Positions 34,440 through 41,657 of a stretch of DNA of 48,865 bases are shown piece after piece. The notes beneath the pieces were generated by a model, which ran no database searches, was not told the origin of the DNA, and saw only the letters and a program-made list of their open reading frames with translations. Within the stretch, counting starts at the first letter, position 1; each line of letters opens with the position of its first letter. The translations under genes and the position numbers were made by a program. Source of the stretch: Planctomycetota bacterium (GTDB lineage Bacteria > Planctomycetota > Phycisphaerae > WQYP01); assembly GCA_021798635.1 (NCBI GenBank), contig JAJZGH010000002.1, positions 1 to 48,865 of the forward strand, given 5' to 3'.

Positions 34440-35842
34440 TTCCCACATCGGCATCGGCCCCCATCATTACCAGGACGCCGCGCCGCGGCGGCGTTCCACC
34501 GGCGGCATCAATCGTGTAATTACCGTGCTTTGCCCTCGGCCTGCGCCGGGCAACCGTCGCGCCCTCGCTATGTTCCACTTCGCTCCGTCACGCCGGATTG
34601 CTCCGGCTCCAGGGGGAGTGCAAAGCACTGGCCGAAACACACTTCCGACCGCCCGCCTTGGCTTCCCGCCTCCTGACGTGGAAGACCAAGGTGCGTCCTG
34701 ATCTATCGGGATTGTTGGCACAACCGGATCGACGAGGGGATGGTTTTGCCGCGTCCCATGGCACCGACAAGTTGGCGTTCCGCACCGTTGCCCGCCGTCC
34801 CGTGTCGGCAGGTGAATACGCCACCAATAAGGCTACGTGCTCTCTCCCGCGTAGGCTTTTTGCGATGCTTGTTGCGCGGCCCAACGGCTCCCGGCGATGC
34901 CGACTATCCGCGCCAACAGTCTGTCAGGCAGGCCCTATTCTTTTCCGATCAAGCCGTCTGAACAACCGCCAAGGTTTCCCGGAACACTCGCCCACAGGGC
35001 GCTCCGCGAAACCCCAATAACCTTCCCCGCCCGGTTCCCCAGACCATCATCTTCTGTGTCGAGTCGAGCCCGCGGACGGCCCGCCGCCAAGCCAACCGAC
35101 TCCGCTGTTACCCCCATCACCGGCTGGTAAATTTACCGGAGTGCAGCCTGGCCAACGGCTTGCCCCGAAGGCTCACCGCTCCGCCAACGCGCTGTGTTTT
35201 TGCGTCGCATCGATGCGCGCCGAACGCCTGCCAAAATGACAAATGACCTTCCGAAGGGCGCATCCGGTGCAGCGCAGATTCACCCTCCCCGCAACATTTG
35301 AAAGCTCGGCACTGAACGGTTTACACCTTGGCTGGAGGTGTCCATCAACTCCCAATTTCCCCGACACCGCGTGCCGAAGCCGCCGTCAACCTTCGCGCTG
35401 CCATGTTCGCTTGCTCGGTTAATTGGCAAGATATCAAAACCATCCCAAAGCGTTGATTTCAGCAATTGGAAAGTGGAAGGCAAGATTAAAGGACATGGCA
35501 TCCTGATTTTTGTATATGCTTGTATTGCCTTCACTTACGTGGCATCCCCTCATTTTTTCGGGATGCCATTGGCTGCCGTCCCGATACATCGGGATTGGCA
35601 GAACCCAGTGGAACCCGGCTAAACTCATCAGGTTCCATGTAAGTGGTTGCACAACGTACACTTACGAAATTCTGGGTTCTGATTCTTTTACCTTGTCTTC
35701 CAATTTTAAGTCGTATTTCATGGGCAAGCATCCACACGCCTCCATCGCGATTGTCATCATTAAATTTATCGAAGTCGACGATGCGTAGCGGCTGCTGTTC
35801 ATCAAGCTCTGGGAGCTTGCGAGCGGTTCTCTGGGCCATCCA
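34440..35842. other. Gene-poor stretch of the element
   Basis: About 1.4 kb with no convincing gene. Open frames on both strands are short, overlap each other and are rich in Arg and Pro, as in non-coding GC-rich DNA. Hairpins are plentiful, for example a near-palindrome at about 34473-34497 soon after the small gene, and a group around 35532-35645. Nothing recognisable as a replication gene, toxin-antitoxin pair or CRISPR array is seen. It may be decayed coding sequence. Confidence 0.5.
35532..35645. repeat. 114-bp segment with terminal and nested inverted repeats
   Basis: CACTTACGTGG (35532-35542) and CCATGTAAGTG (35635-35645) are inverted copies with one mismatch. Inside are a perfect inverted repeat TGGCATCCC/GGGATGCCA (35540-35548 and 35560-35568) and TCCCGAT/ATCGGGA (35579-35585 and 35588-35594). 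A further direct CACTTACG is at 35659-35666. It could be a small non-autonomous element or an end of the neighbouring insertion-sequence remnant. Confidence 0.4.
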
Positions 35843-35983
35843 GTGGGCCGTGTTACGACATTCGAGGTTGACCCGGCCATACATCGGTCGGTTGATCAAT
35901 TTCAGCCGTTTGATCTGTCCTTCCACCTGCCCGTCGCTCCATGGCTGCAGGATAGGTTCGCTCACCGCCGTCCAACCAAGACA
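35843..35983 (-). pseudogene. ISL3-family transposase, C-terminal fragment
   Basis: The minus-strand frame directly after the GYF_2 gene stop reads ...PWSDGQVEGQIKRLKLINRP-MYGR. This is the strongly conserved C-terminal block of ISL3-type transposases (PWSNGQVEGQ-NRLKLIKRQMYGR), including the catalytic Glu of the DDE set. Nothing of the rest of the transposase lies upstream, because the GYF_2 gene occupies that DNA. The fragment begins abruptly at the gene's stop codon, so it is a remnant left by a rearrangement. Sequence beyond MYGR no longer resembles the family. Confidence 0.75.
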
Positions 35984-37771
35984 CTATTTGCTTACCTCAA
36001 TCGGATTTCCGCTGTCCAGATGGATATGCACCGTCTGACGGGACGAAACCGTAACCGGAACCATCCACGCCGCGAAAGGCTGGGCGGAGTGATATGCAAA
36101 TGCATAGTACGCACCGGCGGGAACCGATCTAATTCGAAATGATCCGTCGCTGTGGGTCAACCCCGACGGGTTTGTCGCATAGTGCTGTATCCACGCGGGA
36201 ACCCCCCAGGGAAGAAAGAGCGATGCGTTGGGTTGGGAGTAACGGAAAACCAGTGGAAAGGAGTTTCCACTCTTGTAAAAGATGGGGTCTCCATAATCCC
36301 AAAGCGACAAGAACATGCGGCGGGCGTCGCTCCCATCAGGGGGACCGGCCAGAATTTTCTTCAGTCGTTGCAGGCGGGAATCGACTTTGGTGCAAAGCGT
36401 ATTTCCGACGTATCCGTTGACGTATCCCAGTACCGTACCTGTCCGGCCTGCCGTCACCGGCAATGTATTATTGAGATTCCCATTTAGTGTGTTGATAGCC
36501 GAACGCGCCTGCGCCAGCCAATGGTTCAGGTATTGTTTTTGAGCATTGAGAATTCGGAGCATCCGTGCTTTGTTGATTCGCTTGGGAATCAGTATTACGC
36601 GAACTCCCGCGAGAGGCGTCGGCACCCCATCGCCACCGGTCATTACCACCGATCCACCGACATTGGCGACGATCTCTGTGCTTTGCGAAATCGCCGCTCG
36701 CAGCGCCGCGTCGGCAGAGAAAATCACACGATGCGATTCAATCAACGATTCAGTATCGGGGCGGGACGCGTTCATCGCGGATGCCTTGTCGGCCTCTTGG
36801 GCTAAAGAGATCGTGTCCCTTTCTAATGCCGTTGCCAACGCGGAAGCGCCAGTGTGTTTAAGGGAAAAATTATTGACTAAAATGTTTCTAATCGCCGGCG
36901 CATCAGCGGTTTGAATTTGCGCATCCTCATTAAGAATTTTCGCCAATGTGCCTGCGGCGACATGTTCAGCATCAATGGATTGCAATACTTGTTTAGCCAA
37001 TACGGCCGGCCCATACTTCCGCAGTTTGGCTAAAACCGCCCGGGATGCGGCCAATTGCCGCGATCCGCTGGCAACCAATTGCCGCTGCTCCGATGCCAAT
37101 TCATTGAGTTTATCACGAAGTAGCGCTTGCTGATGCCGAAAATGATCCTGTGCGGATGAGATTTTTCCGTCCAGTGCCGCCAGTCGCGTTTGCCATTGCG
37201 CAGAACGAATGCTGTATGCATTCCTCAACCGTCCGTCCTGCCGGCGCAACTGGTCAATTTCTTGCGTCAGTTGCCTCTTCAATCCAGCCTCTCCGAGCAC
37301 CTGCTGTGCCAAATCGCGTACCTTGGCTGCTTTTATTTTGGCATATTGCAGGCCGAAAATGATGGTTAACACTGCGCATATAATCACCAGCCCGCAAAGA
37401 CCACCATAAACGAAATAGGAAGCCGGCGGCCCGAAAAACCCGTTGCTCCGCTTCACGCCCGCACCTCCGCCAAAGCGCGAGGGGGCTGAGGCGGGCACCT
37501 CACTTGCAATTGCCGTGTCGGCCCCTAACGCACGAGGTGCATTCGTTGCCCCGGCCAACGTTGGTGGCGGGCCGTGGGGCGGATCGCCGCACAGCTCAGG
37601 GACCTTATCAGCGCCCGTCCAATCAGCCATTCCATCCTTCCAGACCGAAGTTTCCGCGGCGATCTCCCCATTTTGCAGCAAACTTCGTAATTGGTCGGTA
37701 GACAAAGGGCCGATATTGCGCCCATCAAAGCTATAGTACCATACCGCCTGCGGATTTTCATGCTCATCCAT
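35984..37771 (-). CDS. GYF_2-domain membrane protein with coiled coil and C-terminal carboxypeptidase-regulatory-like domain
   Basis: 595 aa. An N-terminal GYF_2 domain (about 9-60: WYYSFDGRNIGPLSTDQLRS ... VWKDGMADW) should face the cytoplasm. One membrane helix follows (about 120-148), then a helical, coiled-coil-like stretch (about 150-240) with many Gln, Arg and Leu. A long helical region follows. The C-terminus has a beta-sandwich of the carboxypeptidase-regulatory type (SDGSFRIRSVPAGAYYAFAYH) as in the first protein of this window. GYF_2 domains bind proline-rich ligands in characterised cases. ATG 37771 has AGGA upstream; a TTG six codons earlier is weaker. It is the last gene of the seven-gene cluster and abuts an insertion-sequence scrap. 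Function unknown. Confidence 0.75.
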   Translation of the reverse strand: MDEHENPQAVWYYSFDGRNIGPLSTDQLRSLLQNGEIAAETSVWKDGMADWTGADKVPELCGDPPHGPPPTLAGATNAPRALGADTAIASEVPASAPSRFGGGAGVKRSNGFFGPPASYFVYGGLCGLVIICAVLTIIFGLQYAKIKAAKVRDLAQQVLGEAGLKRQLTQEIDQLRRQDGRLRNAYSIRSAQWQTRLAALDGKISSAQDHFRHQQALLRDKLNELASEQRQLVASGSRQLAASRAVLAKLRKYGPAVLAKQVLQSIDAEHVAAGTLAKILNEDAQIQTADAPAIRNILVNNFSLKHTGASALATALERDTISLAQEADKASAMNASRPDTESLIESHRVIFSADAALRAAISQSTEIVANVGGSVVMTGGDGVPTPLAGVRVILIPKRINKARMLRILNAQKQYLNHWLAQARSAINTLNGNLNNTLPVTAGRTGTVLGYVNGYVGNTLCTKVDSRLQRLKKILAGPPDGSDARRMFLSLWDYGDPIFYKSGNSFPLVFRYSQPNASLFLPWGVPAWIQHYATNPSGLTHSDGSFRIRSVPAGAYYAFAYHSAQPFAAWMVPVTVSSRQTVHIHLDSGNPIEVSK

Positions 37772-37848
37772 TTTGAAGTTCCTGCTCAAATGACAAAGTT
37801 ACAGAACCCGCAGTGCCCGTATGCCGACACACCCTCGCCGCGCCGCTG

Positions 37849-38541
37849 TCAGTCGAAAGTCCGGCACTCAAAAATTGCCAATACCAAGGCCGTCACAGAA
37901 ACGCCCAGTAATAAGATTGACGCTAACGGAATCACGTACACGGACAGGCCAAGATCATTGCTCGATTCGGCGATTGGCAGCACGACGCCCAAAAGGGCGG
38001 TCAAGGTTAGGGCGATATACAATCCCAAGTGGCACCACTTGGTAATCTGCCATACGACCGCGCCATGGACCATCGCGAGATCCACGATAGCCGCGGCCAG
38101 CGCGAGCAACCCCAGTATCATCGCCACAACCGCCTGCCAAAAGTGGGCACCGATGACGATACCACCTGCGCTATTAAAACCGCCTTGTGGCACGATGACA
38201 TAAGCCCACGGGAGGCAGATGGAGATCGCAGCCAAGCCGGAAGCAATAATGAAGAATATTCGGCGGTTTTTCTGCTTACTGGAAAGCGCTTGCGGACCAC
38301 AGCGTACCGGTTGATGTGCGGAGGTCAATGGCGGCTGCGGCGGAGGCGAACTCACGGTTGCCACTTCTTCAATCCGCGACGCGGAAACCCAATCGATCAT
38401 TCCGGTCCGCCAAACCGGGGTATCAACCGCAATTTGCCGCTCCCGCAGCATCCTGCGTAACGATTCCGTATTGACCGGGCCGGCACTTTGTCCATTCTCA
38501 GAATAGTACCATTCATCTTGTGTCACTTTCTGTTCTGGCAT
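37849..38541 (-). CDS. GYF_2-domain protein with four membrane helices
   Basis: 230 aa. The N-terminal GYF_2 domain (about 10-60: WYYSENGQSAGPVNTESLRR ... VWRTGMIDW) is followed by a Pro-rich linker with PPPQPPL and about four hydrophobic helices (from residue ~92 to the end). This is a common planctomycete layout, of unknown role. It sits 24 bp after the 538-aa polytopic protein and 77 bp before the second GYF_2 gene. The GYF fold binds Pro-rich peptides, and the preceding gene ends in a long Pro-rich tail, so contact between the two is an attractive guess. Confidence 0.78.
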   Translation of the reverse strand: MPEQKVTQDEWYYSENGQSAGPVNTESLRRMLRERQIAVDTPVWRTGMIDWVSASRIEEVATVSSPPPQPPLTSAHQPVRCGPQALSSKQKNRRIFFIIASGLAAISICLPWAYVIVPQGGFNSAGGIVIGAHFWQAVVAMILGLLALAAAIVDLAMVHGAVVWQITKWCHLGLYIALTLTALLGVVLPIAESSNDLGLSVYVIPLASILLLGVSVTALVLAIFECRTFD

Positions 38542-38565
38542 TGCAAGACTCCATAAAAGATTGTG

Positions 38566-40182
38566 CTAATTTTTATCGCGTTCTTGCCCCGGCGGAGGCG
38601 GCATTCCCGCCGGTCGCAATGGCGGGGGTGGTCTATCGTCCGGGCGACGAGATAAAGGCGGCGGTTCATCACCCCGATTACGGGGTGGTGGTGGTGGCGG
38701 CGGCGTGGAACGGACCGCCACTAACGGTCGCGCACCCGGCGGTGCAGGCGGAACTGAAACCATTGCCGCGTCAATCGGCACCGGCTGTTCCGGATGGAAA
38801 GCACCATTTGCCGCCCCGTTTATGTCCGCCTCGACCAGGTGCTTAAGTTCCCACGCTCGCATGCATGCCCGTATAAATATGACTAAGGATACGATGGATA
38901 AAATGAACCATCCGATTATTGGGATAACGACTGATAGGATCGCGAATATCAGGTATTTTTTTGCAAGCCCATAGCCGCAATCGCCAACGTCTGTTCGACC
39001 GCGCCGCTTGAAATAGTCCTGATAGCTCCCAGCAAGGGAAAAGAGAAGTACGAATACCCAGATGCCGCCAAGACCTGGAACCAGCATGAGCCAAGCCATC
39101 GCCGGTTCTAAACGCCGGTATTCCTTGGGAATACAGCCCAGGCACTTCTGAAACATCAGGCACAACAAAATAATTGTCGTCAAGCCGGCAAGGGCAAACA
39201 ACCAATAGAACGCCGCCATGGATAACATTATCGCTCCCCATGCCGCAGCCAGGGTGCCAAGGCCATTGAGGGTTGCGGTGGACGGCGGAATCGTGGTACT
39301 GTTTTTTCGTTGTCCAAAAGATTGAATAAGTTTATTCAAGGCATCGTTGCTCGGCGGATTTGCGGCCGTTGCCCCCGGTGTCATTAATGGCGGCGATGGC
39401 CTTGCGGAATTTCCATATCCGAAAAGATATACGCCTAACAAGCACGTCATGTGACCGGTATCCTGCCCGGCGGCAACAACCGTTGTTTTTGCGGTAATGC
39501 GGTAGGTGCCCGGATTGAGATATACGTGGGCGATGCCGATGGCATGGCCTGGATCATTCCCAGTTGTCGCCGCGTCCGTTTTAAGGCCCGAAGGGCCAAC
39601 GAAGCGAATTGCCTGCTGGCTGCTGCCCATCCCGATCGCTACTGCGAGAGTCGGCTTGGCAACGGTGAACGCCACTGAGTTTCTATAGCTGCCGGAGTCT
39701 TCGTCGCCTGTTTCCGGTATTACGCGATTCTTTGAAAGAAAACGCATTGTAGAAAAATGTGATACTCCAACTCCGGCGATGTCGAAATACGCGCAGCCTG
39801 TCTGGAAAGAGTTGTTTGCGTGTCTGGTTGCAGCCAACTCCACTGTGGAGGTACCCTCGATATCCGAAACCGTCTTTTCATTTCCGTGTGCGAATGGGGA
39901 AATCGGTGCCGCTCCTCCGGCTACGCCACCAAATAGATAAATCTGTGCCCCTGGTGTGAGGGCCAATTGTGTCGCCATCGGCACCGCTTGCGGATCGATC
40001 AATGTTGGCCTTCCGCCACCGGACGATCCGGTCAATGCAACCTGCCCCGTCGCCCTATCGACGGCTGGGCCGAACAGCGGCAGGGCGATGATGGCTAAAG
40101 TCAGGTAGATAGTTCGCATACCGGGCAAATGCCGCCATTTTAGCATTATGCGGCTATTACAAACGCTGATTTCTTTTAACAT
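38566..40182 (-). CDS. Exported polytopic protein with C-terminal proline-rich tail
   Basis: 538 aa, not recognised by family name. After a probable signal peptide (MRTIYLTLAIIALPLFGPA, about 22-40) comes a soluble beta-rich domain (about 60-255) with strand patterns such as AIGIAHVYLNPGTYRITAK. Then come several hydrophobic helices (about 305-345, 360-385, 410-440), including LMLVPGLGGIWVFVLLFSLAG, a pattern seen in many small bacterial membrane proteins. The last ~65 residues are very Pro-rich, with a run of seven Pro near 494-500. GGAG lies eight bases before ATG 40182. It lies 25 bp after the lipoprotein gene. Confidence 0.7.
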   Translation of the reverse strand: MLKEISVCNSRIMLKWRHLPGMRTIYLTLAIIALPLFGPAVDRATGQVALTGSSGGGRPTLIDPQAVPMATQLALTPGAQIYLFGGVAGGAAPISPFAHGNEKTVSDIEGTSTVELAATRHANNSFQTGCAYFDIAGVGVSHFSTMRFLSKNRVIPETGDEDSGSYRNSVAFTVAKPTLAVAIGMGSSQQAIRFVGPSGLKTDAATTGNDPGHAIGIAHVYLNPGTYRITAKTTVVAAGQDTGHMTCLLGVYLFGYGNSARPSPPLMTPGATAANPPSNDALNKLIQSFGQRKNSTTIPPSTATLNGLGTLAAAWGAIMLSMAAFYWLFALAGLTTIILLCLMFQKCLGCIPKEYRRLEPAMAWLMLVPGLGGIWVFVLLFSLAGSYQDYFKRRGRTDVGDCGYGLAKKYLIFAILSVVIPIIGWFILSIVSLVIFIRACMRAWELKHLVEADINGAANGAFHPEQPVPIDAAMVSVPPAPPGARPLVAVRSTPPPPPPPRNRGDEPPPLSRRPDDRPPPPLRPAGMPPPPGQERDKN

Positions 40183-40207
40183 TATTGCGACTCCAATCAG
40201 TAAGTTC

Positions 40208-40600
40208 TCACGGCGTAACTCCTTCGTGCTGTTTCACGCGCGACGAGCTGAACGAATAATCCTGCACCACGCCGGCTTTGTTAAAAAAGATCACCAGTGT
40301 TTTTTTCTTGCCCACCGCCGAGCTTTCAAAATCGTTGTAAATCGGAATGAAATCCGCGCCGGTGGCGTGTGTCTTGGTGAATGCGTAGGTCCATACCTGC
40401 TGCCCGCCGCTGGTAAATGAGGTGCTCAGCGGATCACCGTAAGTGTTTTTCACCTGAGCCATCGTGGTTTGCCCGCGGATAATATGCGCGGCAACCGTAG
40501 CGGAAGTCTGATTTTCCAGTTGCGGATTGCCCGAACTGGCGCAGCCGGTGAGAGCGAGTGTTGCCGTTAGAGCCAATGCGATTCGTGAACCTCGTTGCAT
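40208..40600 (-). CDS. SmpA/BamE-like small lipoprotein
   Basis: 130 aa with a lipobox: LALTGCASS places the modified cysteine at residue 20, so it is exported and lipid-anchored. The mature part has TTMAQVKNTYGDPLST and QQVWTYAFTK, the strand-helix pattern of SmpA/OmlA (BamE)-type domains. Those domains occur in proteins that help outer-membrane assembly. Its position beside an outer-membrane secretion pair fits such a role, but this is inference. Its start region is nearly the same as that of the next gene upstream. Confidence 0.8.
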   Translation of the reverse strand: MQRGSRIALALTATLALTGCASSGNPQLENQTSATVAAHIIRGQTTMAQVKNTYGDPLSTSFTSGGQQVWTYAFTKTHATGADFIPIYNDFESSAVGKKKTLVIFFNKAGVVQDYSFSSSRVKQHEGVTP

Positions 40601-40614
40601 ATGATCTTTCCTTT
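40554..40614 (-). repeat. 5'-leader/signal-peptide cassette, copy 1
   Basis: This 61-bp segment, covering the ribosome-binding region, start codon and about 15 codons of the lipoprotein gene, matches 41514-41574 with roughly nine differences. The encoded hydrophobic stretches ALALTATLALT and TLALTAILAVT are near-identical. Similarity fades beyond both ends. Confidence 0.8.
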
Positions 40615-40615
40615 T

Positions 40616-41560
40616 CTATTTTACTTTTGACGACACGGCAGTCGCGAGTGCCTTTGTGCTTATGGATGCTCCCGTGAACCATATTTTTGCGATCCCATCA
40701 TGCCGCACAGTGCACCCATCGGGGTAACTGCTGTGAAAGATAAGTCTCCCCGTTCCGCCTGCGGACGGATTTGAATTAATTGGTACGCTATACCGATATT
40801 GGCCGGGCTTTACCGCAGATGATGTTTTCGGTTTCTTCTCTGTAAACAGCAGGCCCGAAACGCTGGGGTTGTAACGGAAGCCCTGCGGATTCTGTGTCCA
40901 GGAGGCCGCGCTTATGGTGATGGTCTCACCGGCATGGGCGTTGTGAATTCGGAAAAAGTACACGTCAATCCCGCCATCCGGGCTGCCGCCATCGCGGCCT
41001 GTTTTGACGGTCGCCTTCGACTCTCCGCTGGTTACCTGGATCACGCCCGGATAATCATCCACACGACCGCGATGAATGTCGGTCATAAATCCGATGTACC
41101 AATTGCGCGGCAATGTGGCGTAGGAAGAGAGTTTGATCTGAACCAGCGGCATGATCCTCCAGCCATTGGGTGCGTGCGTGGTTTCGAAGCCCGCGCGGAT
41201 CCGCCGATCGGGATAATTCGGATCATCAATCAGCGAATAACCCCGAAACCCCGCAGCTGATGCCGTATCAACGCCCTTGGGCGCGGTAATGGCGGCGATG
41301 TACGAAGGCAGGGCCGTCAAACGCTTGCCGGCCTTGAAGGCCCCGTTATCACCAATCCATGTGCGTGTGATGCGATTGCGCGGTGAGGTGCTGTACAGGT
41401 CGAAGCCGTCCACCCCGTATTTGGCTGTGGCCCCCGGCCCGGCATTATTAACGTCACCTGCGTAGGTAATTGTGGCGACATGAGCGGCGGGAGTTTCTGG
41501 ATTGCTGGTAACAGCGAGTATTGCCGTTAGGGCCAATGTAATTCCTGAACGTCGGTGCAT
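40616..41560 (-). CDS. Secreted protein of unknown function
   Basis: 314 aa starting MHRRSGITLALTAILAVTS, a signal peptide without a lipobox. The mature protein is beta-rich with many Tyr, Gly and Pro, and contains YAGDVNNAGPGATAKYGVDG, WYIGFMTDIHRGRVDDYPG and FFRIHNAHAGETITISAASW. I do not recognise a family; the pattern resembles extracellular beta-sandwich or lectin-type proteins. ATG 41560 is preferred, with GGAAGG nine bases upstream; the ATG three codons earlier has the same purine run too close. It lies 98 bp after the TpsA gene and 16 bp before the lipoprotein gene. Its first 15 codons and leader duplicate those of the lipoprotein gene. Confidence 0.68.
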   Translation of the reverse strand: MHRRSGITLALTAILAVTSNPETPAAHVATITYAGDVNNAGPGATAKYGVDGFDLYSTSPRNRITRTWIGDNGAFKAGKRLTALPSYIAAITAPKGVDTASAAGFRGYSLIDDPNYPDRRIRAGFETTHAPNGWRIMPLVQIKLSSYATLPRNWYIGFMTDIHRGRVDDYPGVIQVTSGESKATVKTGRDGGSPDGGIDVYFFRIHNAHAGETITISAASWTQNPQGFRYNPSVSGLLFTEKKPKTSSAVKPGQYRYSVPINSNPSAGGTGRLIFHSSYPDGCTVRHDGIAKIWFTGASISTKALATAVSSKVK

Positions 41561-41574
41561 ATGATCCATCCTTC
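41514..41574 (-). repeat. 5'-leader/signal-peptide cassette, copy 2
   Basis: Second copy of the 61-bp start cassette described at 40554-40614. It spans the ribosome-binding region and the signal peptide of the secreted-protein gene. The two genes show no further similarity downstream. Confidence 0.8.
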
Positions 41575-41657
41575 CAGCGCTATTTGCCCGGTATCCGATT
41601 GTCCGTTGTATACACCGAATTGCGGCCGGCACATCACTGGTCTGCCGCGAACTCCGG

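Larger units (their letters stand above)
32436..35983. mobile_element. Decayed tRNA-Glu-anchored integrative element (right end not located)
   Basis: The recombinase, an excisionase-like gene, a small divergent gene, a gene-poor stretch and a transposase scrap sit next to the 3' end of tRNA-Glu. The left junction is placed within the tRNA by the recombinase frame. I looked for a second copy of the tRNA 3' end to the right and did not find one, so the right border given is only where ordinary minus-strand genes resume. The element may be truncated or may extend beyond this point. Confidence 0.45.

Noticed and set aside
34588..35020. Overlapping ORFs on both strands suggesting an element gene
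   Set aside because: Residue make-up is Arg/Pro-rich and matches no motif I know; both strands are equally open, as in non-coding GC-rich DNA.
35540..35568. TGGCATCCC/GGGATGCCA hairpin as a transcription terminator
   Set aside because: The T-run lies in the loop rather than after the stem on the plus strand, and no gene ends there in either direction.
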